From: Hymenobacter rubripertinctus
GTDB taxonomy: Bacteria; Bacteroidota; Bacteroidia; Cytophagales; Hymenobacteraceae
Direction of reading: 5' to 3'
DNA: 64,000 nt
Assembly (NCBI RefSeq): GCF_003583925.1
Contig: NZ_QYCN01000007.1
Span: 188 to 64,187 of the forward strand
The position numbers and the translations under genes were made by a program. Shown here piece by piece: positions 9,570-18,542 of the stretch; position 1 is the stretch's first letter; each line of letters starts with the position of its first letter. The notes under the pieces were generated by a model. The model was not told the DNA's origin. It did no database searches and saw only the letters and a list, made by a program, of their open reading frames with translations.

Positions 9570-10479
9570 AAAACGGGCAAACGGGCTCTGCCGCGTCCTG
9601 CTTGCACTGCTTACTGCCCACGTTTCACTTCTCACCCAGGCCCAGACCACGGCCCCGCCGGCGGGGGCGGTGACCCCGGCGGGCCAGGCGGCCCCCGGGA
9701 CTCCGCCGCTGCCCGATACGGCCACGACCCGCCGGGGCTGGCAGTTGGTGCGCACCATCAAACTCGACCAGCCCGGGGCCGCGTCCCTCGACCGGCGCGG
9801 GAACCTGTACGTGGCCGACCGCCAGAACAATCTGCGCCAGTTCGGCCCCGATGGGCAGGCGCTTAACACCTACTCGCCCCCCCTGCCAGGGCATGTGATG
9901 CAGGTGGAGGCCTGGAATACGGCCAAAGTGCTGGTGTTTTACGATGACCGCCAGCAGGTGCTGGTCCTCGACCGGTTTCTGTCGCCCATCAGTGAGCTGG
10001 CCCTGGCTACTTACCTCGACGGCCAGGCCCGGGTGGTGACGCTGGCCCCCGACGACCGGTACTGGCTGCTCAACGAATCGGACCTGACGCTGCGGCAGTT
10101 CGACGTGACGCAGAAACGCTTTACCATCACGACGCCCCTGGATCTGCTCATCGGCCGCTCCCGGCCCGATTTCCGCTTCCTGCGCGAGTACCAGAACAAC
10201 CTCTACCTGCTCGACCGCACCGGCGGCGTGTACGTGTTCGACAACCTGGGCAACTACCGCAAAAAACTTCCCCTGCCGGGCCTGACTTACGTCGGTTTTC
10301 GGGGCGATGAGCTGTATTACGTAGCCGCCGACGGCCTGCACTTTTTTCATCTTTACCAGCTCACTGAGCGGGTAGTGCCCCTGCCGGTTGCCACCGCGCC
10401 GCAGGTTCTGGTAGGCGACGAATATGCCTATCTGCTCACGACCACCGGCGTACAGGTGTATAAAATGCCAGGCAAGTAG
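9547..10479 (+). CDS. Secreted beta-propeller-like protein, function unknown
   Basis: The protein has 310 residues from the ATG at 9547; the ATG at 9553 is equally possible. A signal peptide (about 10-32, ending VSLLTQAQ) precedes a Pro/Ala/Gly linker and then a body of repeating beta-strand units such as GNLYVADRQNN, NNLYLLDRTGG and GDELYYVAADG. This pattern suggests an NHL or WD-like propeller. There is no enzyme motif. The start overlaps the lpxH-like gene by 23 bases, so expression is probably coupled. It is likely periplasmic or surface located. Confidence 0.65.
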   Translation: MKMGRGSEKRANGLCRVLLALLTAHVSLLTQAQTTAPPAGAVTPAGQAAPGTPPLPDTATTRRGWQLVRTIKLDQPGAASLDRRGNLYVADRQNNLRQFGPDGQALNTYSPPLPGHVMQVEAWNTAKVLVFYDDRQQVLVLDRFLSPISELALATYLDGQARVVTLAPDDRYWLLNESDLTLRQFDVTQKRFTITTPLDLLIGRSRPDFRFLREYQNNLYLLDRTGGVYVFDNLGNYRKKLPLPGLTYVGFRGDELYYVAADGLHFFHLYQLTERVVPLPVATAPQVLVGDEYAYLLTTTGVQVYKMPGK

Positions 10480-10646
10480 GCAGTGGAGGGAGAACCGGCG
10501 GGTAAGAGCTTGCTTATGGAGCGTCGGAGCTCCGTGCGGCCGGTAACTCGGGCGAAGGCGGCACTGGATTTAGAAGGGCGAAAGCAGAGTGGACTGGGCC
10601 ATGAAAAGGGGGGAGCATTACCCCGTGATGCGTGGCGGTTTCTGGT

Positions 10647-10654
10647 TATATTTG
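10647..10654 (+). promoter_or_regulatory. Bacteroidota-type -7 element upstream of the subtilase
   Basis: TATATTTG matches TAnnTTTG exactly and lies 61 bases before the subtilase start. The TTG at -33 is not clear, so this is a moderate call. Confidence 0.45.
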
Positions 10655-10715
10655 AAAGCAGCAACCCCGGTTACTGCTTCCGCTCCCCAACTGCTTCCGC
10701 AACCAATCCGCTACT

Positions 10716-13346
10716 ATGTCTACTGCCGTGTTGCGCCACGCCGGGCGCTTATTGTTGTTGCTGTGGCTCAGTAGCGCCGGGACGCCTTTGCGGAGTGCCG
10801 CGCAGCCCGGTTTCCGGGCCGTCAGCCGGCTGGCCCCGGGGTTGCGGCCGGGGGGCGAAACGGCCTGGCTGCGGGTGAGCGTGACCAATGAAACGGCCTT
10901 TCGGCAGTGGCTGGCGCGCACCCGCCCCGGGGCCACGAGCCAGGCCGAACCCCGGCACGCCGGCCTGTTGCGCGTGCGCGGCATTGCCCCCGAGCACCTG
11001 GCCACCTGCCCGTGGGTGAGCTTCGTGGAAGCCGCCGACCGCGTTGCCCGCCCCGAGCGGGAACTGGGGGGAACCGATTTTGGGGCCAACAAGGTAACGG
11101 CTGTGCAGGGCCGCTACCCGGCCCTCACCGGAGCCGGCCTCACGGTATCCATCAAGGAGAGTCCGCTGGACCTGGCCGATATTGACTTTAAGGGCCGACT
11201 GCTGAATCCGGACCCGCTGGCCCCGTTGCTCAACGCCCACGCCACCATTATGGCCACCCTGATTGCCGGCGCGGGCAATTCGGCCCCCAGCGGCCGGGGA
11301 GTGGCCTGGCAGGCACGCATCGCCCAATCCAGCTACGACAACCTGCTGCCCGACGACGGGGCGCAGTTGGCCGCGCAGGCCGTATCGGTGCAGAACCACT
11401 CCTACGGCGTGGCCGTGGAAAACTTCTATGGCCTCGAAGCCCGCGCCTACGACCAGCAGGCGCGCCAATACCCGAACCTGCTGCACGTGTTCTCCTCGGG
11501 CAATTCGGGCGACCAGCCGGCCGCCCCGGGGGCATACGCCGCCTTGCCTGGAGTGAGCAACCTGACCGGAGAGTTCAAGAACGCTAAAAACAGCCTGAGT
11601 GTGGGCGCTACCGATGCTCTGGGCGCAGTGAGCCCGCGCAGTTCGCGGGGGCCGGCGGCCGATGGCCGGGTGAAGCCGGAGCTGGTGGCCTTCGGGGATG
11701 GCGGCACCTCCGACGCAGCGGCCCTCGTTTCGGGCATCAGCCTGCTGGTGCAGCAGGCCCACCAGCAACAGCGCGGCACGCTGCCCTCGGCGGCGCTGGT
11801 GAAAGCTGTCCTGCTCAACACAGCCGACGATACCGGCGCGCCCCAGGTAGATTTTGTGGCCGGCTACGGGCAGGTGGATGCGCTTGGGGCCGTGCAAACG
11901 ATGCTGGCGGGCCGGTTCGTGGAAGACGTGGCCCGCCAGGGCCAGGAGCAGGTGTTCCGCCTGACGGTGCCCGCCGGCATCCATCGCCTCAAGCTCACGC
12001 TGGCCTGGACCGATGCCGAAGCCGCCGCCAACGCGGCCCCCGCGCTGGTCAACGACCTCGATCTGACCCTCCATCACCCCGCCTCCGGCCAAAGCTGGCT
12101 GCCCTGGACGCTGAACCCGTATCCGCACCCCGATTCGCTGGCCCAACCCGCCCGCCGACGGCCCAACCACCTCGACAACGCCGAGCAGATTACGCTGGAT
12201 GCTCCCGTGGCCGGCACCTACGAACTGCGGGTACACGGTTATCAGCTGACGCAGGGCAGTCAGCCATTTAGCGTGGCGTACGAGTTTGAAACCGGCCTGA
12301 GCTGGATTTCGCCCACCAAAACCCACAACCTGGGGGCGGCTGGCCCGGAGTTGGTGCGGTGGCAGTGGGCCGGCCCCGCCACCCCGGCCCGCCTGGAGTA
12401 TCGGCCGCTGGGCCAAAGCAACTGGCAGGTGCTCAGTACCGCGCTCGACTTGACGGCGCAGACCTTCCGCTGGACGACCCCCGACACCACCCAGCCAGGC
12501 CAGCTCCGGCTGGTGGCCGGGACCACCACCGTTGTTTCGGATACGTTTTTCGTGGCTCGTCCCCTGCGCCTGGGAGTTGGGTATTCCTGCGGTCAGGAGG
12601 CGCTGCTCACCTGGCGCCGGGTGCCCGGGGCCAGCGCCTACCAGGTGTACGCGCTGGGGGCAACTCACCTCAGCCCGTTGCGGTTGGTGGCGGATACGGC
12701 GCTGCTGCTTTCGGCCTCCGAAGTAGCGGCCCGCTATTTTGCCGTGGCGCCCGTTATCAGGGGCCGGGCCGGCGAACGAGGCTCAACGGAGGACCTGCAA
12801 CAAGCCAGCAACGGATGCTACGTACGCTCCTTCCTGCCCCGGCAACTGGTTACCGATACGGTGCGCTTTGATCTGACACTGGGCTCGGGCTTCCGGTTGC
12901 GCACGATAACGCTGCAACGCCGCCGTCCCGACGACGGCCGTTTTGAGGACGTACAAACCCTGCCAGCGGGCGCGGCCACGGCCCTGGTCCTGACCGATGC
13001 CGCCCCCCTGACCGGTTACGCCCAGTACCGGGCGCGGCTCTCGCTCGCCGATGGAACTGAGGTATACAGCCAGCCGGAGCGGGTTTTTCGGGTAGTGGAC
13101 GCGGCGGCCGTGTTGGTGTATCCGGTTCCGGTGGTGGTGGGGGAGCCGTTGCGCATTGTGTTGCCGCCCGAGCAGACCGCCGACGTGCGACTCTACGACC
13201 TGGCTGGCCGCCTGCATAGTGCCCCCGTGGCGGAGGTTGGCACCATCAAGCGCATTGCCACCGGCACGCTTCGTCCGGGCACTTACCTGTTGCGTATTAG
13301 CCTGCGCGGCGGCGCTACCATTACCCGTCGCATCACCGTTCTGTAG
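10716..13346 (+). CDS. S8 subtilisin-like protease with T9SS sorting tail
   Basis: The protein has 876 residues: signal peptide (about 1-30), short prodomain (about 35-110), S8 catalytic domain (about 120-390), a jelly-roll/pro-protein-convertase-like beta domain (about 400-520), Ig-like or fibronectin-like segments, and a T9SS tail (about 800-876; VYPVPVVVGEP... GTYLLRI). Catalytic His175 (HATIMAT), oxyanion Asn263 (SSGNSG) and Ser332 (GTSDAAAL) are visible. The usual Asp of the first motif reads as VSIKESPLD, with Glu148 at the expected place and Asp152 nearby. It is probably a surface-exposed or released peptidase. It is monocistronic, with a TAnnTTTG element upstream. Confidence 0.87.
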   Translation: MSTAVLRHAGRLLLLLWLSSAGTPLRSAAQPGFRAVSRLAPGLRPGGETAWLRVSVTNETAFRQWLARTRPGATSQAEPRHAGLLRVRGIAPEHLATCPWVSFVEAADRVARPERELGGTDFGANKVTAVQGRYPALTGAGLTVSIKESPLDLADIDFKGRLLNPDPLAPLLNAHATIMATLIAGAGNSAPSGRGVAWQARIAQSSYDNLLPDDGAQLAAQAVSVQNHSYGVAVENFYGLEARAYDQQARQYPNLLHVFSSGNSGDQPAAPGAYAALPGVSNLTGEFKNAKNSLSVGATDALGAVSPRSSRGPAADGRVKPELVAFGDGGTSDAAALVSGISLLVQQAHQQQRGTLPSAALVKAVLLNTADDTGAPQVDFVAGYGQVDALGAVQTMLAGRFVEDVARQGQEQVFRLTVPAGIHRLKLTLAWTDAEAAANAAPALVNDLDLTLHHPASGQSWLPWTLNPYPHPDSLAQPARRRPNHLDNAEQITLDAPVAGTYELRVHGYQLTQGSQPFSVAYEFETGLSWISPTKTHNLGAAGPELVRWQWAGPATPARLEYRPLGQSNWQVLSTALDLTAQTFRWTTPDTTQPGQLRLVAGTTTVVSDTFFVARPLRLGVGYSCGQEALLTWRRVPGASAYQVYALGATHLSPLRLVADTALLLSASEVAARYFAVAPVIRGRAGERGSTEDLQQASNGCYVRSFLPRQLVTDTVRFDLTLGSGFRLRTITLQRRRPDDGRFEDVQTLPAGAATALVLTDAAPLTGYAQYRARLSLADGTEVYSQPERVFRVVDAAAVLVYPVPVVVGEPLRIVLPPEQTADVRLYDLAGRLHSAPVAEVGTIKRIATGTLRPGTYLLRISLRGGATITRRITVL

Positions 13347-13579
13347 CCTGGGGCCACCGTCAGGCAGTTCTTGCTTGCCGCTAGTGCGGCAAAGGATGGG
13401 GGAAGGGCGAGAGAGAACCGGCCGGGCTTGCCGGCCAGTTTCGTGCTGCGTAACCGCAGCCGTGTACTGGGTGCTTTGTTCTGATGCCGTTGCTTCTGAA
13501 GGCTCTGCCTGAACATGAATGCCGACGAGCAGGCGGCTATCTTTCCTGGAACGGTTGCCGACCGCTTGCCGGCAGCGGG

Positions 13580-13639
13580 GCGCTAACTAGAAAAGCCGTC
13601 CCGACTCAGCTGAGTCAGGACGGCTTTTCTAGTTAGCGC
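13580..13639. terminator. 60-base near-perfect palindrome between convergent genes
   Basis: Arms 13580-13601 and 13618-13639 pair perfectly over 22 bases. The interior 13603-13616 is itself a perfect palindrome, with one C/A mismatch at 13602/13617. It serves the minus-strand protease gene that ends at 13657 and possibly the subtilase from the other side. The rest of the 310-base gap has no gene. Confidence 0.75.
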
Positions 13640-13656
13640 GGTTAACCGCACTACGC

Positions 13657-14466
13657 TTAGTACACGTAGTTGAGGGCCGTGCGGTCGTTGGCGTTGAAGG
13701 GGCGGTCGTCGGTTGAGCCGATGCAGGCCAGCATCCACGAGTTCGGGTCAGCGCCGGAAGGAGTGCCAGGAATCAGGATAGCCCCAATCGTGCTGGCTCC
13801 CTCGTTGGAGGCGGACCCACCGCAGCTATACGCGCGGTTGAAGTAGTCGGTGTGGCGGAAGCCAATGCAGTGGCCCATCTCGTGGGCCATGATGGTGGCC
13901 ACGTTGTTAATGGAGCGGGCCCCGATTACGCTCGGAGCGAGTTTGAAGCCGGGGGCAGGGTTGCCATTGGAAGGGAAGCCACCCGACTGGCCCAGCACGC
14001 CCGGACCCAGATCGGCCGAGTAGGTAATGGGCAGATCGGCCGTGCCGGAGGTAATGCGGCGCATCGTAATGCGCAGACCCTGGGCATTGTAGCGACGGAT
14101 AGCCTCGTCGGCGGCCTGCACGTAGCCGTTGGGGAACTGGCTCGACACGCTCACCGTGAGCACCCGGGGCAGGCGGCTCACCAGGTTGGTGGTGCGGTAC
14201 TGCTCATCCTGACCCACGCGCAGCAGGCTCTGCTCCGGCTTGCTGGCCAGCATTTCCTTCGTCAGCAAAATGTCGCCTTCCACCACTACGCCTTCGGCCG
14301 TAGCCTGGGCTCCGTCGGTGGTAAAGCCTAAGGCTTTAATCTGATCGATGGTGCTTTCCGAAAGCTGGTTTTTGACTTCGATGGCGGCTTTCTCCTGGCA
14401 GGAAGAGAGGGAAAGGGCCGTAACTGCCAGCAGGGCGAGCGGGGCAAAGGTGTTGAGTGCTTTCAT
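13657..14466 (-). CDS. HEIGH-type M57 metalloprotease lipoprotein, copy 1
   Basis: The protein has 269 residues. It has a lipoprotein signal with LSLSSC (Cys23) and a zinc site HEMGHCIGFRHTDY, with His195, Glu196, His199 and His205. This is the gluzincin/metzincin-like HExxHxxGxxH arrangement of the dual-action HEIGH (M57) family. The conserved C-terminus includes YSCGGSASNEGAS, IPGTPSGADPNSWMLACIG and NANDRTALNYVY. It should be a lipid-anchored periplasmic or surface endopeptidase; its substrate is unknown. The next gene upstream (14783) is a clear paralogue with the same layout and a matching promoter. A TTTG-N20-TAAGTTTG promoter lies 33-64 bases upstream of the start. Confidence 0.88.
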   Translation of the reverse strand: MKALNTFAPLALLAVTALSLSSCQEKAAIEVKNQLSESTIDQIKALGFTTDGAQATAEGVVVEGDILLTKEMLASKPEQSLLRVGQDEQYRTTNLVSRLPRVLTVSVSSQFPNGYVQAADEAIRRYNAQGLRITMRRITSGTADLPITYSADLGPGVLGQSGGFPSNGNPAPGFKLAPSVIGARSINNVATIMAHEMGHCIGFRHTDYFNRAYSCGGSASNEGASTIGAILIPGTPSGADPNSWMLACIGSTDDRPFNANDRTALNYVY

Positions 14467-14498
14467 TTATTTGGTTGTGCTTAAGTGGAAGAACGAAA

Positions 14499-14530
14499 CA
14501 AACTTAGCTTTCCATTGATGATATTTCAAA
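14499..14530 (-). promoter_or_regulatory. Promoter of M57 protease copy 1
   Basis: Read on the minus strand: TTTG (14530-14527), 20 bases, TAAGTTTG (14506-14499). Both elements match the Bacteroidota housekeeping sigma consensus. The same block is conserved upstream of copy 2. Confidence 0.75.
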
Positions 14531-14716
14531 ATAAAGGCCAAAATGTTATAGAAGTTTCACTTGTTCATTTGAATAAATAGAAATGTCACAATCAGGTGGA
14601 ATGCGCCCTTAGGCACAGTAGGAGGAGTTTTTGGTGAATGATGAGGAGAAGAAAAAAAGTAGCCCAGGCAGTACCGTGCAGGGGCCTGGCATACAAACGC
14701 ACGGGAGCCAAAACGC

Positions 14717-14750
14717 AAAAGGCCAGCCTCCGGGAGGCTGGCCTTCTTTT
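14717..14750 (-). terminator. Terminator after M57 protease copy 2
   Basis: A hairpin AAAAGGCCAGCCTCC/GGAGGCTGGCCTT with flanking A/T runs lies 33 bases after the minus-strand gene that ends at 14783. It separates the two paralogues, which are therefore transcribed independently. Confidence 0.85.
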
Positions 14751-14782
14751 CTCCCCGTGAAGAGCGAGAACTGGAACGCGTT

Positions 14783-15586
14783 CTAGTACACGTAATTGAG
14801 GGCCGTACGGTCGTTGGCGTTGAATGGCCGGTTTACGCCGGTGCCAATACAGGCCAGCATCCAGGAATTCGGGTCAGGACCCGAAGGCGTGCCGGGAATG
14901 TAAATGGCGCCTACCGTGCTGGCACCCTCGTTTACGGCCGAGCCGCCGCAGCTGTACTGCCGGCTCATATAATCAGTGTGGCGGAAACCGATGCAATGGC
15001 CGATTTCGTGGGCCAGCACCGAGGCAATGGTCGTGGTGGCGTAGTTCGTGCCCAAAGCATCCGAGTTCACCAGTACCTGGCTGTAGGGGTTGCCCCCCGA
15101 AGGAAAGCCGGCCGAGGCCAGGTAGGAAGAGCCCGTAGGAGCCTTCGTTAGCACAATGCTGCCCCCCGAAGTCACCCGCGAGAACTTGAGCAGCAGGTTC
15201 TCGGCATTGTAGCGGCGGATAGCCTCATCGGTGGCCGTTACATAAGCAGAGGGCAGGGTAGTAGACACGCGCACCGTGATGGTGCGGGGCAGCCCACTCA
15301 CCATATTGGTGGTGCGGTACTGCTCCTCCTGGCCCACGCGCAGCATCTGGTAATCGGGCGTTGCGGCCAGCATTTCGGGGGTGAGCATGATGTCTCCTTC
15401 CACCAGTACCCCGCCATCAACTTTGGTAGCGCCATCGGCCGTGAAGCCCAGCGCCCTGATCTGGCTGATGGTGGTTTCGGACAGCGTATCCTTTACTTCT
15501 ACATTGGCTTTTTCCTGGCAGGAGGAAAGCGACATGCCCAGCGCGGCCACCAGGGCGAGCGGGACAAGGGTCGTGTTTTTTTTCAT
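14783..15586 (-). CDS. HEIGH-type M57 metalloprotease lipoprotein, copy 2
   Basis: The protein has 267 residues and aligns end to end with copy 1. It shares the lipobox SLSSC (Cys23), QEKA.VEVK after the lipid site, RVGQ.EQYRTTN, DEAIRRYNA, the zinc site HEIGHCIGFRHTDY (His193, Glu194, His197, His203) and the identical tail NANDRTALNYVY. The middle region (about 130-185) is the least alike, as expected if substrate-binding loops have diverged after duplication. Its promoter copy has TATTTTTA instead of TAAGTTTG, so strength or regulation may differ. Lipid-anchored endopeptidase; substrate unknown. Confidence 0.88.
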   Translation of the reverse strand: MKKNTTLVPLALVAALGMSLSSCQEKANVEVKDTLSETTISQIRALGFTADGATKVDGGVLVEGDIMLTPEMLAATPDYQMLRVGQEEQYRTTNMVSGLPRTITVRVSTTLPSAYVTATDEAIRRYNAENLLLKFSRVTSGGSIVLTKAPTGSSYLASAGFPSGGNPYSQVLVNSDALGTNYATTTIASVLAHEIGHCIGFRHTDYMSRQYSCGGSAVNEGASTVGAIYIPGTPSGPDPNSWMLACIGTGVNRPFNANDRTALNYVY

Positions 15587-15619
15587 GTGTTTTGGTTGTG
15601 TTTTGGTGAAAGAACAGGA

Positions 15620-15651
15620 TAAAAATAGCTTTTTGTTAATGATATTTCAAA
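15620..15651 (-). promoter_or_regulatory. Promoter of M57 protease copy 2
   Basis: Minus strand: TTTG (15651-15648), 20 bases, TATTTTTA (15627-15620). It aligns with the promoter of copy 1 but has lost the final G of TAnnTTTG. The rest of the 407-base gap (15587-15993) holds only the divergent promoter at 15923. Confidence 0.6.
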
Positions 15652-15922
15652 ATACAAGGGGCTTGATTGCTGAAATTGTACACAAGTAAATAAGTCACAG
15701 GTAGCTGAATATTGACCGGTTTCAACTGATTGATATTGAACTATAAGGCTATGCGAGCGTCAGTAGGAAAGGACCCTCTCGTGAACCCGGGAAGGGGTGA
15801 AGCCTCCGGGTAGGGGGCCGGTGTACCAGCGAAACGGTGAGCTTCCCGGGCAGGATAGCACTGATTTGGCCGGTAAAAAAATCTGCTTTCTGACCTGCAA
15901 TCGGCTGCCCCGGCTATTTCTT

Positions 15923-15930
15923 TATCTTTG
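15923..15930 (+). promoter_or_regulatory. -7 element upstream of the ricT-like gene and gldH
   Basis: TATCTTTG matches TAnnTTTG exactly, 63 bases before the GTG start. No convincing TTG is seen at -33. Confidence 0.5.
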
Positions 15931-15993
15931 TCGATAACCGATTTCACGCAGCCCTTCTTTTCCGGCTGCTTTACCATATAGATCCTCCAAGCC

Positions 15994-17613
15994 GTGGCTT
16001 GCTCAACCTGCTCCTCCTCCGGCGGGGGGTGCTCCACTACTTCTGCTTCGGGCTGCGGCTCAAAGGGCAGCTGTAGCAGTGGCTGTACCCGCCTCAACGT
16101 ATTCGACTGGCTCCAGGACCTGGATATGCCCAGCGACTTCAAGGAATTTGACCTCGTGGAAGTACGCTTCAAAGGCGGCCGCAAGGACTTTTTCCGTAAC
16201 CAGAGCCGCCTGCCCCTGATCACCGGCGACGCCGTGGTGGTGGAAGCCGCCGGCAATGGCTGGCACCTGGGCCACGTTTCGCTCAAGGGCGAACTGGTGC
16301 GCCTCCAGATGAAAAAGAAAAAGGTGCCCCTGGATTCCAAGGAAATCCGCCCCATTCTGCGGGTGGCTACCGACCAGGATGCCGAGCGTTGGCAATCCGT
16401 CCGCGACCTGGAAACCGGCACCATGTTCCGGGCCCGGGCCGTGGTCGACGAGCTGCGCCTGAAGATGAAGCTCTCCGACGTGGAGTACCAGGCCGACCGC
16501 ACCCGCGCCACGTTCTTCTACTCGGCCGATGACCGGGTGGACTTCCGCGACCTGATTAAGCGCTTGGCCGACGAGTTTCGAGTGCGTGTGGAGATGCGCC
16601 AGATTTCGTTGCGCCACGAGGCCGGCCGCCTGGGCGGCATCGGTAGTTGCGGGCGGGAGCTGTGCTGCTCCACCTGGCTGTCTGATTTCAAGAGTGTGAG
16701 CACGACTGCCGCCCGCTACCAGAACCTGAGTCTGAACCCGGCCAAACTCTCGGGCCAGTGCGGCCGGCTCAAGTGCTGCCTCAATTACGAGCTTGATACC
16801 TACCTCGACGCGCTCAAGGACATTCCGCAGGTGCAGCGTCCGCTGCTCACCGAGAAGGGCGAGTATGTTCTTCAGAAAACGGATATTTTCAAGCGCAAAA
16901 TGTGGTTTGCCGGCCGTGGCGACAACAATTGGGTGGTGGTGCCCGCCGAGCGCGTGCGCGAGGTGCTGGAGCTCAACAAGCGGGGCGAGAAGCCGGAAAC
17001 GCTGTTGCTGCCTATGCGCGAGGAGGAAAGAGAGCCCGAGGTAACGGCCATCGTGGAAGGCTCCCTGGAGCGCCTGGACGACAAAATAAAGGCCTCTAAG
17101 CGGCCCAAGCGCGGCAAAAAGAAGCGGACCGATGAGCCCCAGAGTGCCTCTCCGGCTCCGGCGGCGGCCCGGCCTGCTCGTGGCGGAGCTGGCCGCAGCA
17201 GTGCCCCCGCCCCGGACGACCGCCCGGCCCCCGCGCCCGCCGAAGGCGGCGAAGCAGCCGGCCGCCCCGAAGGCGGCGAGGAGCGCGCCCGACCCCGTGG
17301 GGCTGCGGCCCGGCCGCTTAACCGCCGCGGCCGGGGCCGCAACGGCGAGAGCCGCAACGAAGGGCGTGGTGAAGGCCGCCGCGCGCCGGGTCGCACCTCC
17401 GAAGGCGGCGGTGCCTCTGCTTCCGACACCCCACCCCCGCCCCGCGAGGGTGCCCGCTCGCCCCGCAACCCCGGCGAAACGCCGGCTGGGGGGAGCCGCA
17501 TGGGCACCGAGGGCGGGAGCGAAAGTCGTCGGGGCCGTGCGGGCCGCCGGGGAAGTAGCCGTCCTGGGCGGGAGGGTAGTGGCGCGGAGGGAGCCGCGCC
17601 AGCAGGTTCTTAA
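15994..17613 (+). CDS. RicT/PSP1-domain protein with disordered RG-rich tail
   Basis: The protein has 539 residues. The N-terminus (1-31) is rich in Cys, Ser and Gly and is typical of the Bacteroidota branch of this family. The PSP1 core (about 45-310) carries LNVFDWL, GGIGSCGRELCCSTWL and LSGQCGRLKCCLNYE, whose cysteines resemble the iron-sulfur ligands of RicT/YaaT. In Bacillus RicT acts with RicA and RicF on RNA maturation. The last 170 residues are Arg/Gly/Pro/Glu-rich and probably disordered and RNA-binding. An in-frame TAG at 15979 excludes longer starts, and the Cys-rich segment is conserved, so I take GTG at 15994. gldH follows after 12 bases. Confidence 0.85.
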   Translation: MACSTCSSSGGGCSTTSASGCGSKGSCSSGCTRLNVFDWLQDLDMPSDFKEFDLVEVRFKGGRKDFFRNQSRLPLITGDAVVVEAAGNGWHLGHVSLKGELVRLQMKKKKVPLDSKEIRPILRVATDQDAERWQSVRDLETGTMFRARAVVDELRLKMKLSDVEYQADRTRATFFYSADDRVDFRDLIKRLADEFRVRVEMRQISLRHEAGRLGGIGSCGRELCCSTWLSDFKSVSTTAARYQNLSLNPAKLSGQCGRLKCCLNYELDTYLDALKDIPQVQRPLLTEKGEYVLQKTDIFKRKMWFAGRGDNNWVVVPAERVREVLELNKRGEKPETLLLPMREEEREPEVTAIVEGSLERLDDKIKASKRPKRGKKKRTDEPQSASPAPAAARPARGGAGRSSAPAPDDRPAPAPAEGGEAAGRPEGGEERARPRGAAARPLNRRGRGRNGESRNEGRGEGRRAPGRTSEGGGASASDTPPPPREGARSPRNPGETPAGGSRMGTEGGSESRRGRAGRRGSSRPGREGSGAEGAAPAGS

Positions 17614-17625
17614 GTACTGTTGCCG

Positions 17626-18132
17626 ATGCTGATGAACTATAAGCTACTACGCGCGCTGCCCGTGCTGGCCCTGCTGACGCTGGCCGCCTGCGACCCCGCC
17701 GAGGTCTATGAAAAGAACACCGACCTTACCTCGCCGGCCGGCGACCCGTACGTGTGGGCCGTGCAGGAAAAACCCGCGTTCGAGTTCGAAATCCCGGACA
17801 CCACCCAGGCCTACGACGTGTACCTGAACGTGCGGAATGTGGCCGATTACGGCTACTACAACCTGTACGTGCGGGCAACGCTGACCGGCCCCGATAACCG
17901 GGTGCTCTCGCGCAAGCTCCACGAAATGACGCTCATGGACCCCAAAACCGGCGAACCCCGCGGCGACGGAAGCGGCGACATTTTCGACCACCGCTTCCTG
18001 GCCCTGCCCGGCCAGCAGTTTCCGGTAGCTGGCACGTACAAAGTCGTGCTGGAACAGTATATGCGCCAGGACCAGCTGCGCGGCATTATGGCCGTGGGCG
18101 TGCGGGTGGCCCGGCACCCGGCCAGCAACTGA
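17626..18132 (+). CDS. gldH: Gliding motility lipoprotein GldH
   Basis: The protein has 168 residues from the ATG at 17626; the ATG at 17632 is also possible. A lipoprotein signal (LLTLAAC) is followed by a beta-rich domain typical of GldH, with YDVYLNVRN, YYNLYVRATLTGP and GTYKVVLEQYMRQDQL. GldH is a lipoprotein required for gliding in Flavobacterium; its biochemical role is unknown. It sits just after the PSP1 gene, the same pairing found in other Bacteroidota, and ends in a bidirectional terminator. Confidence 0.88.
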   Translation: MLMNYKLLRALPVLALLTLAACDPAEVYEKNTDLTSPAGDPYVWAVQEKPAFEFEIPDTTQAYDVYLNVRNVADYGYYNLYVRATLTGPDNRVLSRKLHEMTLMDPKTGEPRGDGSGDIFDHRFLALPGQQFPVAGTYKVVLEQYMRQDQLRGIMAVGVRVARHPASN

Positions 18133-18160
18133 AAAGGGGTAGCACTACGCCGCAAAAAAA

Positions 18161-18185
18161 GGCCCGCCGACACTGTCGGCGGGCC
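18161..18185. terminator. Bidirectional terminator between gldH and cspA
   Basis: A 12-bp stem, GGCCCGCCGACA with TGTCGGCGGGCC, is preceded by a run of A. It lies between the convergent genes gldH and cspA and can serve both. Confidence 0.85.
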
Positions 18186-18210
18186 TTGCTGGCTTGGGAA
18201 GTTGAGGTGC

Positions 18211-18402
18211 CTAAACGCGCTCTACCTTCACGGCATTCTGGCCTTTCTTGCCGTCGACGACGTCAAACGAAACCCGGTCGTTTTCGCGGATTTCATGCAC
18301 CAGGCCGGTCTGATGAACGAAAATTTCCTGGCCGTTTTCGTCCTGAACAATGAATCCGTAGCCCTTGGACTCATTGAAAAATTTTACTGTTCCGGTTTTC
18401 AT
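18211..18402 (-). CDS. cspA: Cold-shock protein (CspA family)
   Basis: The protein has 63 residues and is a single OB-fold cold-shock domain. The RNA-binding motifs are present: RNP1 as KGYGFI and RNP2 as EIFVHQ (the first residue is Glu rather than the usual Asp). It binds single-stranded RNA or DNA and relaxes RNA structure. A promoter-like TTTG-N18-TAGATTTA block 38-67 bases upstream implies only a short leader, so the long cold-sensing leader of E. coli cspA is not evident here. Confidence 0.95.
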   Translation of the reverse strand: MKTGTVKFFNESKGYGFIVQDENGQEIFVHQTGLVHEIRENDRVSFDVVDGKKGQNAVKVERV

Positions 18403-18439
18403 AGCGGGTGTAAGCGGTTGTGGAATGAGAGAATGGCGG

Positions 18440-18469
18440 TAAATCTACGGGGTTTTCCAGACTGACAAA
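18440..18469 (-). promoter_or_regulatory. Probable cspA promoter
   Basis: Minus strand: TTTG (18469-18466), 18 bases, TAGATTTA (18447-18440), one base off TAnnTTTG. It is placed correctly for cspA. Confidence 0.5.
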
Positions 18470-18542
18470 ACTAAATTGCCCGGAACGTGGCCGCCGGGGC
18501 TGCGTATGAGAACCATCTTCCATCCCAGCTGCCGCTACTCCA

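Noticed and set aside
10749..12668. Minus-strand frame of 639 codons inside the subtilase
   Set aside because: Antisense to a well-supported protease gene; low-complexity Gly/Arg/His product.
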